In this document: piece by piece, positions 1-7,708 of the stretch
Position numbering within the stretch: the first letter of the stretch is position 1
Layout of the letters: each line of letters begins with the position of its first letter
Source of the DNA: Maricaulis sp034670125
Lineage (GTDB): Bacteria; Pseudomonadota; Alphaproteobacteria; Caulobacterales; Maricaulaceae
DNA: 64,000 nt
Assembly: GCF_034670125.1 (NCBI RefSeq)
Contig: NZ_JAXMOC010000002.1
Span: forward strand, 1 to 64,000
Direction: 5' to 3'
The notes under the pieces: model-generated
Database searches by the model: none
What the model was told of the DNA's origin: nothing
The model's input: the letters and a program-made list of their open reading frames with translations, nothing else
Position numbers and translations under genes: made by a program

Positions 1-308
1 CCTCGATGACAACGGGCGAGAGCCCCATCCCTGTGCGGTCGCGACAGCGGCAGGGGGGCCAAGGTTGCTGCCAAGGCCCCCCATCCGGCGCACACACTCT
101 AACACCATCTCAAACAGACAATCCCTGCCACCCGCCTTCGCGGGCGCAGGTTCCCGCCCCGCGGAGGTGGGGCGCAGGTCAGGGACCTATGTGATTGCAG
201 AGTGTCAGGTCCCCGCCTTGCGTCCGGCCTGCGCCGGACATCCAGCGGGGATGACAAAAAGGATGAGTATCGGCAGGCAAACAATCTAGTGCCCGACCAC
301 GCCGACCC
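1..308. other. non-coding leader with repeat-like hairpins
   Basis: I find no convincing gene in these 308 bases; the short open frames lack codon character and ribosome sites. Positions 121-260 hold GC-rich short inverted repeats (for example CCCGC-CTTC-GCGGG near 131-143) ending in a GGGGATGACAAAA-type tail, which resembles dispersed intergenic repeats of alphaproteobacteria. The other copies would have to be found elsewhere in the genome. The first 23 bases could be the very start of a minus-strand gene running out of the window, but nothing supports it. Confidence 0.35.
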
Positions 309-1469
309 TCAGCCCTTGGTATCCACAACCACGACCTTGCCGTCCTTCAGCGCCAGCGCCATCTCGCCGCGCTTGAGCTTGAGGGCGGGTTCTCCGAAGA
401 CCTCGCGGCGCCAGCCGCTGAGGGCCTGGACGTCGGCCTTGTCGTCGGCGGCGATCTTTTCCAGGTCGGCGGCATTGGCAATGAGGCGCGGGGCGACGTC
501 TTTTTCGTCGGCGACCAGCTTGAGGAAGACCTTCAGGAGTTCGACCGTCGGACCGACGCCCTGCGGCGGCGGGGCGGGCTTTTCGACCTTGGGGGCATAG
601 GCCTCGGCATCGGCGAGGGCTTCGCTCATCTTGTCGAACAGGCGTTTGGCAGCGCTGGAGCGTTCAAAGCCCTTGGGTACGGCGCGCAGGCCGGTCAGCT
701 GTTCCGGCGCGGTCGGGGCGACATTGGCGACCTCGTAGATCGCGTCATCCTTCATCACGCGCTGGCGCGGCATGTCGCGGGTCTGGGCCTCGGTCTCGCG
801 CCAGGCGGCGGCGGCGCGCAGGGCGGCGACCCATTTGGTGGTCGTCTTGCGCAGCTTCATCCGGCGCCAGCTCTCCTCGGGGTCGAGGCGATAGGTGGAC
901 GGGCTGGTCAGGGTCTTCATCTCGCCGGCCAGCCACTCGGTGCGGCCCTTCTTTTCCAGCCGCTCGACCATCATCGGGTAGAGGTCGCGCAGATGGGTAA
1001 CGTCGGCGATGGCGTATTTGGTCTGGGCGTCGGACAGCGGGCGGCGCGACCAGTCGGTGAAGCGCGGGCCTTTATCGATCGGCCTGTTGAGCATTGTCCG
1101 GACCAGCGCGTCATAGGCGATCGAGTCGCCCAGGCCGAGCGCCATGGCGGCGACCTGGCTGTCGAACATCGGATGCGGGATCAGCGCGTCACCGCCCTTG
1201 TGGAAGAAGATTTCCAGATCCTGGCGGGCGGCGTGGAAGACCTTGATGATGCGTTCGTCCGCCATCAGCTCCCAGAAGGGCTCCAGGTCGATGCCCTCGG
1301 CGAGCGGGTCGATGATGACCTCGGTGTCACCGGCGGCGGCCTGGATCAGGCACAGCTGGGGCCAGTAGACCGTCTCCCGCATGAATTCGGTATCCACAGC
1401 CACATAGGGGTGCTGCAGGAGGGCGTCACAGGCCGCTTCGAGGGCCTTCGTCGTCGTAATCATTGTCAT
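309..1469 (-). CDS. rnd: ribonuclease D
   Basis: 3'-5' exoribonuclease that trims the 3' ends of tRNA precursors and other structured RNAs in the cytoplasm. The 386-residue product has the DEDDy exonuclease fold: DTEF at residues 26-29 (motif I), an FDSQ/AYDALV motif II region, and YAIADVTHL carrying the motif III Tyr and Asp. An HRDC-type helical RNA-binding region follows. Length is normal for the family. The frame stays open far upstream, but that part is antisense to the neighbouring transporter. I chose the ATG at 1469 because AAGGG lies 7 bases before it and homology begins there. Confidence 0.93.
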   Translation of the reverse strand: MTMITTTKALEAACDALLQHPYVAVDTEFMRETVYWPQLCLIQAAAGDTEVIIDPLAEGIDLEPFWELMADERIIKVFHAARQDLEIFFHKGGDALIPHPMFDSQVAAMALGLGDSIAYDALVRTMLNRPIDKGPRFTDWSRRPLSDAQTKYAIADVTHLRDLYPMMVERLEKKGRTEWLAGEMKTLTSPSTYRLDPEESWRRMKLRKTTTKWVAALRAAAAWRETEAQTRDMPRQRVMKDDAIYEVANVAPTAPEQLTGLRAVPKGFERSSAAKRLFDKMSEALADAEAYAPKVEKPAPPPQGVGPTVELLKVFLKLVADEKDVAPRLIANAADLEKIAADDKADVQALSGWRREVFGEPALKLKRGEMALALKDGKVVVVDTKG

Positions 1470-1510
1470 GAAACGGCCCTTTAGCGCGGACCGCCGCCTT
1501 TGGCTATCGA

Positions 1511-1547
1511 TTCGGCCAGCCGGGGCGTGATTTCCCGGCTGGCCGAA
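1511..1547. terminator. perfect 14-bp hairpin between mfs and rnd
   Basis: TTCGGCCAGCCGGG (1511-1524) is exactly complementary to 1534-1547 with a 9-base loop. It sits 11 bases past the stop of the minus-strand transporter and upstream of rnd. No clear T-run follows on the minus strand, so termination is likely but not certain. Confidence 0.5.
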
Positions 1548-1558
1548 GCACGTCCGAG

Positions 1559-2866
1559 CTATGCCTTGGCGCCACGGCGCAGGTTGAGACGCCACAGGAT
1601 GAACAGGACGGCGAGGCCGGAGATGAAGGCGATCATCAGGAAGGCCATCTGGATCGGCAGCTGCATCAGGGCGATACCGGCCAGGGTGAACTGGCCCAGC
1701 GTCGCCGTCGCCGCATTCATGATCCCGCCGGCCGCCAGCAGGCGCCCGCGCAGTTCTGCGGGAGCCCGGCGCTGGGCCATGGCTTGCAGCGGCACCACGA
1801 ACAGGCCGGCCGAGACCGCCGCGAGGCCGAGATCGATCAGGATGCGCCAATTGGACGGGTCGGCCAGGAAGGCATCGGCGCCGATCAGGGGAGCGCCCTC
1901 GGCAACGAGCGGATTGGACCAGGTCGTCAGGGCCACATCGGTGGTGAAGACCACCAGGCCGATCGCGCCGACTATCGAGAACAACAGGGCATCCCCCTTG
2001 CCCGACAGGGCGCCACACAAGAGCGCACCGATCGCGGCGCCGATGGTGAACAGGGCGCTGAACAAGAGGATCACGCTCTCATCCGCGCCAAGGACCGAGG
2101 CGGTGAAGACCGGCATCAGCGTGATGATCGACGCCGCCAGCATCCAGAACCAGGCGGCTCCAAGTAGCGGGCGCAGCACCTGCGGTGCCTTGAAGGCATA
2201 GTTGAGGACACGTACGGTCTCGCCAATGAAATTGAAGGTGAGCGGCATTTCAGGATGGGATGCCTTGGCTTCCGGCAATTGCCGGCTGGCCAGCCAGCCA
2301 AGGGTGGCCATGATCACCAGGCCCACACCGACAAGTTCAGGGCCGAAGGGCCGCATCACCAACCAGGTCCCCAGCCCGATCCCGACCAGGACCGAGACGT
2401 TGAGGAGGCCGGACATCATGGCGTTGGCCGGGACCAGTTCTTCAGGCTTCAACAGGGTCGGCAGCGCCGAATTCTTGGCCGGCGTGAACAGGGCCGATTG
2501 CGTGCCCATGAGGAAGAGGGCGACCATCAACAAAAGCGGTTGTTCCAGAAGAAAACCGAGGGCAACGATCAGCATCAACCAGATCTCTGCGAACTTGGCG
2601 AAGCGCATGATCCGCGTGCGGTCAAACTTGTCCGCCATGCGACCGGCGATGGCCGAGAACAGGAAGATCGGGATCGTGAACAGGGACGCCGCGATGGGCA
2701 CCATCATGTCGCGTTCAATGTCGAACAGGGTCAACCCGCCCAGGGTCACCAATGTGACCAGGGAATAGCGGAAGAAATTGTCGTTGAAGGCGCCGAGCGA
2801 CTGGGTGAGCAGAAGCGGCAGGAAGCGGCGCTGGGTGACCAGCTGGGCAGCGATCTTGGCACTCAT
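1559..2866 (-). CDS. MFS transporter, lysophospholipid transporter (LplT)-like
   Basis: A 435-residue, 12-helix major facilitator protein of the inner membrane. The N-terminus (FLPLLLTQSLGAFNDNFFRY) matches the LplT class, which flips lysophospholipids inward for re-acylation. In many bacteria this domain is fused or adjacent to a PlsC-type acyltransferase. Here it overlaps the upstream acyltransferase stop by 4 bases (ATGA), so the two are translationally coupled. Together with the TetR gene at the head of the operon this suggests membrane lipid remodelling. Substrate is inferred from context; a drug-efflux role cannot be excluded. Confidence 0.8.
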   Translation of the reverse strand: MSAKIAAQLVTQRRFLPLLLTQSLGAFNDNFFRYSLVTLVTLGGLTLFDIERDMMVPIAASLFTIPIFLFSAIAGRMADKFDRTRIMRFAKFAEIWLMLIVALGFLLEQPLLLMVALFLMGTQSALFTPAKNSALPTLLKPEELVPANAMMSGLLNVSVLVGIGLGTWLVMRPFGPELVGVGLVIMATLGWLASRQLPEAKASHPEMPLTFNFIGETVRVLNYAFKAPQVLRPLLGAAWFWMLAASIITLMPVFTASVLGADESVILLFSALFTIGAAIGALLCGALSGKGDALLFSIVGAIGLVVFTTDVALTTWSNPLVAEGAPLIGADAFLADPSNWRILIDLGLAAVSAGLFVVPLQAMAQRRAPAELRGRLLAAGGIMNAATATLGQFTLAGIALMQLPIQMAFLMIAFISGLAVLFILWRLNLRRGAKA

Positions 2867-3588
2867 GAGCGGGCCTCCTTGGCGGCCTGGCCCTCGGCTT
2901 CGAGGGCGCGGGTGCGGGTTTCTATGGTCAGTTTCAGGCGCGGCAGGAAGTCATCGCGGGGCAGGCCGGGCGGGATCGGCTCGAGAAACTCGATGACGGC
3001 CGGGCCGGGGTGCTTGGTCCAGCGGTTCTGGGGCCAGCGCAGCCCGGTATTGGTGGCGACCGGGATCACCGGACGGTTGAGCGTCTCGTACATGACGTGG
3101 ACGCCCTTGCGGTAACGGAAGCTTTCGCCGACCGGGGGAAGGCGGCCTTCCGGATAGATCAGCAGGGGTCTGGGGTCGTCGACGGCACGCTTGATGGCTT
3201 CTTCCAGCGCGCCCTGGGCGCCGGTCAGGCCGGGCGAGTTGACCATGGTGGCGCCGGCAACGCGGATGATCCGGCCGATCAGGGGGAATTTCCCGGTTTC
3301 GCTTCCGATCACGAAATTGATGTCGCCCATGATGGCCATCATCAAGAAGCCATCGGCCCAGGACTGGTGTTTGGCGGCGATGATGACCGGCCGGTCATGC
3401 GGCGGGGTGCCGCGCACTTCGACCGGAGCGCCGAGGATGAATTGCATCTGGCCGCGGACGGTCCGGCAGGCAGCGCGCATCAGCCCGCGAACGCCAGACT
3501 GCCAACCGGTCAGGCTGATTCCCCAGGCCATGAGTGCGAAGACCAGCAGGGTCGGCCAGAAGATGATGTTGAAGATGAAAGCGCGCAT
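2863..3588 (-). CDS. 1-acyl-glycerol-3-phosphate acyltransferase family protein (PlsC-like) 1
   Basis: A 241-residue membrane-associated acyltransferase that probably acylates a lysophospholipid or lysophosphatidate. The catalytic H-x4-D motif is HQSWAD (His74, Asp79) and the acceptor-binding EGR motif is YPEGR (145-149). One or two N-terminal membrane helices precede the domain. It is a close paralogue of the gene immediately upstream (same residue positions for HQSW and YPEG), which indicates tandem duplication. Start at 3588 has GGATC/GAGG-type ribosome-site sequence upstream. It is coupled to the transporter downstream by an ATGA overlap. Confidence 0.88.
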   Translation of the reverse strand: MRAFIFNIIFWPTLLVFALMAWGISLTGWQSGVRGLMRAACRTVRGQMQFILGAPVEVRGTPPHDRPVIIAAKHQSWADGFLMMAIMGDINFVIGSETGKFPLIGRIIRVAGATMVNSPGLTGAQGALEEAIKRAVDDPRPLLIYPEGRLPPVGESFRYRKGVHVMYETLNRPVIPVATNTGLRWPQNRWTKHPGPAVIEFLEPIPPGLPRDDFLPRLKLTIETRTRALEAEGQAAKEARS

Positions 3589-3623
3589 CGGATCCTCCCC
3601 GGATCGACGGGCGGGTCTGCGTC

Positions 3624-4385
3624 TTAAGCGCAGATCGCCGCCTGTCCGGTTTGAACGTGCGACGGAATGCCGGCCGGCGCAAACTCGGCCTCCAGGGCAC
3701 GTGAGCGGGTCTCAACGCAATCCTGCAGCTTGGCCAGGTCGGCATCGCGGTTGGTGCTCGGCTGGATCGGATCGAGGAATTCGATCACCGCCGTGCCCTT
3801 GAATTTCGACCATTTCTGTTGCGGCCAGCATTGGCCCAGATTGGTGGCAACGGGAACGATCGGACGCTCCAGGGCACGCGCCATGTGCCAGACGCCGGAG
3901 CGAAAGCGCATGCCGGAGCCAACCTCGGTCAGATGGCCTTCCGGATAGATTAGGACCGGGCGCGGACGACCTTCGCCCTGCGAGCGGACGATCCCGTCCA
4001 TCAGGCTGTCGCGAGCGGCCGGGCCGCCCTGGTTGGACAGGACGATGGCGCCGCAGCGTTTCAGCACCCAGCCGATCAGCGGGAATTTCAGCATGTGGTC
4101 GCCGCAGACGAAGTTCACATCGCCGCACTTGGCCATCATCACAATGCCATCGCCCCAGGACTGGTGCTTGGCGCCGATCACCACCGGCTGGTCCTTGGGC
4201 GGGGTGCCGCGAACCTCGACCTTGATGCCGCAGATCCAGCGCATCAGATGCACGGTGAGGCGCGAATAGGAGCGTAGCCCGTGCATCAGCACGGTCCGGC
4301 CGGGGAACAGGGCCAGGATCGCGCAGATGACGGCGTAGACGCCGGAAATGGTCCAATAAGCGATGTTGAAGATGAAAGAGCGCAT
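3624..4385 (-). CDS. 1-acyl-glycerol-3-phosphate acyltransferase family protein (PlsC-like) 2
   Basis: The 253-residue paralogue of the next gene in the operon, with HQSWGD (His74, Asp79) and YPEGH in the conserved motif positions and an N-terminal membrane helix. Arg is replaced by His after the EG of the acceptor motif, unlike the other copy, so the two may have diverged in acceptor preference. It lies 35 bases upstream of copy 1 and 30 bases downstream of the TetR gene, so all four genes are likely one transcript. Acyl donor and acceptor are not predictable from sequence. Confidence 0.87.
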   Translation of the reverse strand: MRSFIFNIAYWTISGVYAVICAILALFPGRTVLMHGLRSYSRLTVHLMRWICGIKVEVRGTPPKDQPVVIGAKHQSWGDGIVMMAKCGDVNFVCGDHMLKFPLIGWVLKRCGAIVLSNQGGPAARDSLMDGIVRSQGEGRPRPVLIYPEGHLTEVGSGMRFRSGVWHMARALERPIVPVATNLGQCWPQQKWSKFKGTAVIEFLDPIQPSTNRDADLAKLQDCVETRSRALEAEFAPAGIPSHVQTGQAAICA

Positions 4386-4415
4386 GAGGGTCTCTCCGTA
4401 AAACCTTGGGGGCGC

Positions 4416-5039
4416 CTAGGAGCGCAAAACGGCCATGATGCCGCGGGTGAACTGGTCGATATGCTGCGAGAGCGGGCGGTCGATCCGGCCATAAAGGCTG
4501 TATTCTGCCGCCTGCATGACCACACCCAGCGCCATCGCCGAGCGCAGTTCCGGATCGCCCTTGGGGATCTCGCCACGTTCCATCGCCTTTGCGATGCAAT
4601 CGGTCATCAGATCGGACGGATCGGCGCCGCCATCACCCGACGCGGCGATGAAGTAGTTGCGGTGGGTCAGGTGGTAGGTGAACTGCGCCGGGTCTTCATC
4701 GGCCAGATTGCAATAGGCGGTGACAAGCGCGCGGCTGATGTCCTCCAGCGAGGCATCCGGGGTCAGATGGCCGGCTACCATGTCCAGCAGCTTCTTGTGG
4801 ATCGCTTCGAACATCAGGCGGGCGAGGGCGTCCTTGGACTTGAAGTGTCGATACATGGCGCCATCGGAAATGGTGCAGGCCTCCGCGATCTGCTTGATCG
4901 ACACCCCGTCCATGCCGTGGCTGGCGAACAGCTGCAGCGCCGCCCGCTCGATCCGCGCCTTGGTGGTCCCGGTCCGGGCCGTGACGCCGACATTCGGATT
5001 GGAGCCGTCGAACAGGCCTTCACGAAGCATTCCGGTCAT
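4416..5039 (-). CDS. TetR/AcrR family transcriptional regulator
   Basis: A 207-residue repressor-type protein. The N-terminal helix-turn-helix runs through GVSIKQIAEACTISDGAMYR, followed by the usual FKSKDAL sequence; the remaining two thirds form the helical ligand/dimerisation domain. AGGGG lies about 9 bases before the ATG at 5039. It heads the operon with two acyltransferases and an LplT-like transporter, and its own promoter lies between two matching palindromes, so autoregulation plus control of the lipid genes is likely. The ligand is unknown; an acyl-CoA or fatty acid would fit the operon but is speculation. Confidence 0.88.
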   Translation of the reverse strand: MTGMLREGLFDGSNPNVGVTARTGTTKARIERAALQLFASHGMDGVSIKQIAEACTISDGAMYRHFKSKDALARLMFEAIHKKLLDMVAGHLTPDASLEDISRALVTAYCNLADEDPAQFTYHLTHRNYFIAASGDGGADPSDLMTDCIAKAMERGEIPKGDPELRSAMALGVVMQAAEYSLYGRIDRPLSQHIDQFTRGIMAVLRS

Positions 5040-5059
5040 TGTTGATCCCCTTCAGGGCT

Positions 5060-5079
5060 GTAAGTGAATGATCATTTAC
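5060..5079. promoter_or_regulatory. putative TetR operator, proximal
   Basis: Imperfect palindrome GTAAGTGA-ATGA-TCATTTAC (8-4-8 layout, one half-site mismatch), 20 bases upstream of the TetR start codon. It overlaps the expected transcription start. Confidence 0.65.
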
Positions 5080-5083
5080 ATGT

Positions 5084-5112
5084 CGTATAGCAGGCGAAAT
5101 TTGGCCTTGCAA
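5084..5112 (-). promoter_or_regulatory. sigma70-type promoter of the TetR operon
   Basis: On the minus strand TTGCAA (5107-5112) and TATACG (5084-5089) are separated by exactly 17 bases. The -35 box overlaps the distal palindrome and the -10 box lies just upstream of the proximal one. This is the arrangement expected for repression by blocking polymerase. Confidence 0.6.
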
Positions 5113-5128
5113 GTGAATAGTCACTTAC
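5109..5128. promoter_or_regulatory. putative TetR operator, distal
   Basis: Palindrome GCAAGTGA-ATAG-TCACTTAC with the same 8-4-8 layout and nearly the same half-sites as the palindrome 49 bases away. It overlaps the -35 box. Confidence 0.65.
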
Positions 5129-5426
5129 ATCCGGGAGGTCGCTCCGTCGGATGCCCCCCACGGAGCATGTGGACGCACAAAGATACGGGTCTCAGGCGCG
5201 CGGCGCGGGCGTCTGGCAGGCCATGGAATTCGGATATGCAAGGCGCTGAATTCGGGCTGAGGAACCCGCTTTCTCCTTGCCTGCAAGGTGTCCCCGGATG
5301 ACCCGTTAGCGAATATTTTATGAGTTCCGGCTAGTGTCATCGAACCGAACGGCATTCGAGACCGACCGAAAACAGGTTGGCCAGGCCGGATCCGGTGGTG
5401 GAATAAGAAGTGTGGGGAGCCAAGAA

Positions 5427-6251
5427 ATGGCGACTATCAACACCAATGCGGGCGCCATGGTCGCCTTGCAAAGTCTGAACAAGACCAATCGCGATCTGGA
5501 GACCGTGCAGGCCCGGATCAACACAGGCCTGTCGGTCGGCTCGGCCAAGGACAATGGCGGTGTTTACGCGATTGCCCAATCGATGCGCGCCGACGTCCGG
5601 AGCTATGCTGCCGTCACCCAATCGCTGGACCTGTCGGCCTCGACAGTCGATGTCGCGCTGGCCGGCGGCGAGGCGATTTCTGATACGCTTGTCGAGATGA
5701 AGCAAAAGGCGCTGGCAGCGTCTGACAGCTCGCTCGACCAGGCCTCCCGGGATGCCCTGAACGAAGATTTCAAGGCCTTGCGCGACCAGGTCGGCAAGAT
5801 CGTCGAGACCGCGGAATTCAACGGTACCAATCTGATTGACGGTTCAAAGTCACAGATCGCGGCGCTGGCAAGCGCCAGCGGGTCGTCCTCGATCACTATC
5901 GCGTCGGAGGACCTGTCCCTGGGTGGTACCGTGGTGACGCTGTCGGCGACGGCCTCTTTCGCCTCGGCCGGGGATGCCAGCACGCTTGTCGCAACTATCG
6001 AGTCATCGCTGGATAATCTCAATGCTTCGCTGGCCCGGCTGGGCACCGGCTCGAAGACGCTTGGTGTCCACAAGGAATTCGTCGGCAAATTGGGAAATGC
6101 CCTGGAGAAGGGGATCGGCAATCTCGTCGATGCGGACCTGGCCAAGGAAAGCGCCAATCTGCAATCGCTCCAGGTCAAGCAGCAATTGGGTATCCAGGCG
6201 CTGTCGATCGCCAACTCGGCGCCGTCAGCCGTCCTCGGATATTTCCGCTGA
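5427..6251 (+). CDS. flagellin
   Basis: A 274-residue flagellar filament protein. The N-terminal D0/D1 signature (MATINTNAGAMVALQSLNKT) and the C-terminal helix (GIQALSIANSAPSAVLGYFR) are both present, while the variable surface domain is minimal. The length is that of the small Caulobacter FljK/FljL-type flagellins. The open frame begins upstream at 5334, but homology and an intact D0 helix place the start at 5427, preceded by GGGGAGCCAAGAA. The long leader (over 100 bases) would allow post-transcriptional control as by FlbT in Caulobacter, but I see no direct proof. A strong terminator follows. Confidence 0.95.
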   Translation: MATINTNAGAMVALQSLNKTNRDLETVQARINTGLSVGSAKDNGGVYAIAQSMRADVRSYAAVTQSLDLSASTVDVALAGGEAISDTLVEMKQKALAASDSSLDQASRDALNEDFKALRDQVGKIVETAEFNGTNLIDGSKSQIAALASASGSSSITIASEDLSLGGTVVTLSATASFASAGDASTLVATIESSLDNLNASLARLGTGSKTLGVHKEFVGKLGNALEKGIGNLVDADLAKESANLQSLQVKQQLGIQALSIANSAPSAVLGYFR

Positions 6252-6309
6252 TTGCGACTGACACGAACAATGACCAATCTGGTGGTGCGGCCTGCAAGGG
6301 CGTGCAATT

Positions 6310-6334
6310 GGGGGCGCATCGGCGCCCCCTTTTC
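6310..6334 (+). terminator. rho-independent terminator of flagellin gene
   Basis: GGGGGCGC-ATCG-GCGCCCCC followed by TTTTC, 58 bases after the flagellin stop. Perfect 8-bp GC stem with a 4-base loop and T-run. Confidence 0.88.
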
Positions 6335-6885
6335 ATGTCACTCATTGGCTTTCCTTCCTGCGGCGAAGGCAAGAAAGATCACCGCCTATCCCCGCTCTGC
6401 ACCCCTTTCCTTCTCCCATGGGAGAAGGTGCGCGTAGCGCGGATGAGGGGGATTCGTTCTGCGTTCATCGGGATTTACCCCTCACCCTGACCCTCTCCCA
6501 AGGGAGAGGGAAAGTGGCTTGAACCAAAAAACTTGTCCTCCCCCTTTTCGCCCATCGCATAATCGCTTCCGTTCCCAGGCCATCTTGAGGCCCGGACCGG
6601 TTATCCGGGGGTTTGGGGATAGCGGAGCGCATCCGGTTTGGTGGGGCTGACCACCATCAGACCCGGTGCGGCCGCCGATGGGACTCGCGGCAAAACGATT
6701 GACCGCCCTGATCCCGTCGGCTTCGATTCGGGGGCTGGAAGGCAACCCGGGAAAACTCCGCGTGCGGGATGCTTGTCGTGGCTACCGTTATTAAATCAGC
6801 GCTTTATCGGCTCCGGCCGGTATCCCGCACACCCTCTCTACCCCAAACGCCAGGCGGTGACGCCGTGGCGCTATCGGTGCTTGGG
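6335..6885. other. intergenic stretch with repeat element, no gene seen
   Basis: About 550 bases separate the flagellin terminator from the polysaccharide export gene. The only structured part is the repeat at 6401-6511. The remaining short open frames lack ribosome sites and recognisable products. It may simply be the boundary of the polysaccharide locus. Confidence 0.5.
6401..6511. repeat. dispersed intergenic repeat with paired hairpins
   Basis: TTCTCCCATGGGAGAA (6411-6426) and CTCTCCCAAGGGAGAG (6493-6508) are two palindromes. They bracket GATGAGGGGG and CCCCTCACCC, which are complementary to each other, so the whole 110 bases can fold into a cruciform. Elements of this composition are common intergenic repeats in proteobacteria. 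Genome copy number cannot be judged here. Confidence 0.5.
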
Positions 6886-7620
6886 TCAGTTCGTGATGGC
6901 ATCGGCGATGGCGTAGGAGAAGGCCTGGTCCAGTGGCAGGATGCCGGAGACATATTGCTCCACGAAGACGCTCAGCTCGGCGACCGTGGAACGGGGCACG
7001 AAGATGATGTCGTGGCGGCGGATCTGGACACTGTCGGCACCGGAACGCCCGCGCAGGGCGTCGTGCAGGTTGACGGTCCGCATCATCAGGCCGCCGCCGG
7101 GCTGGCGACGCAGAACGACGACATCACCGCGAGCGGCGGTATTGCGGAAGCCGCCGGCCATCATCACAGCTTCCAGGGCGCCAACCGGGCCCGTCAGCTC
7201 AACCAGGCCCGGCCCGTTGACTTCGCCGCCGACGATAATGTTTTGCGGTCCCAGCGCCGAGCGCCTGACCTCGACGATCGGCGAAACCAGCACATCGCGG
7301 GCATAGGCATCGGCGACGGTGTTGGCGATCTCGAAGTCCGTTTTTGCGGCGACCATCACATTGCCCAGAAGGGGCAGGGAGACGCGCCCATCCGGGCCGA
7401 TCAGGGCTGTTCGCGACAGTTCAGGCGCCGAATGCACGGTCACTTCGATGCTGTCGCCCGGGTAAAAGCGGTAAGCCGGATCGCTGTCCTGCCAGGCGGC
7501 AAAGCGCGGCTGCCCCCAATCCGCCGAAGCCGGGGCGGGAGCCGTGCTGGCACAGGCGCCCACGGCAAGGGGGGCCAGGGCGAGGGCGGCGGTGCAAAGC
7601 CCGTGTCGGATCGCGCGCAT
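6886..7620 (-). CDS. hfsD: polysaccharide export lipoprotein, Wza/HfsD-like
   Basis: Outer-membrane secretin-like exporter of the holdfast polysaccharide, by analogy with Caulobacter HfsD. The 244-residue product starts with a lipoprotein signal peptide ending in LAVGAC, then a Poly_export/SUD1 domain (YRFYPGDSIEVTVHSAPELS) and a SLBB-type segment around IIVGGEVNGPGLVEL. I use the ATG at 7620, since GGAAAG lies just upstream and it puts the signal peptide at the N-terminus; the frame extends 11 codons further. It is divergent from the Wzc-like gene with 88 bases between them, which probably hold both promoters. Confidence 0.88.
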   Translation of the reverse strand: MRAIRHGLCTAALALAPLAVGACASTAPAPASADWGQPRFAAWQDSDPAYRFYPGDSIEVTVHSAPELSRTALIGPDGRVSLPLLGNVMVAAKTDFEIANTVADAYARDVLVSPIVEVRRSALGPQNIIVGGEVNGPGLVELTGPVGALEAVMMAGGFRNTAARGDVVVLRRQPGGGLMMRTVNLHDALRGRSGADSVQIRRHDIIFVPRSTVAELSVFVEQYVSGILPLDQAFSYAIADAITN

Positions 7621-7708
7621 GAAATATCTTTCCGGTCGACTGCTTGGCGCCATTCTCCACGCCGCATGGATAACAAATTTTTAAGCGCGGGCGGGGTCTT
7701 ATTGGCGG

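Noticed and set aside
1..23. start of a minus-strand gene reading MGLSPVVIE
   Set aside because: Only nine codons, no proper ribosome site, leaves the window; not supportable.
5130..5426. sigma54 promoter for the flagellin gene
   Set aside because: I looked for GG-N10-GC in this leader and found only near misses with wrong spacing; no promoter is annotated.
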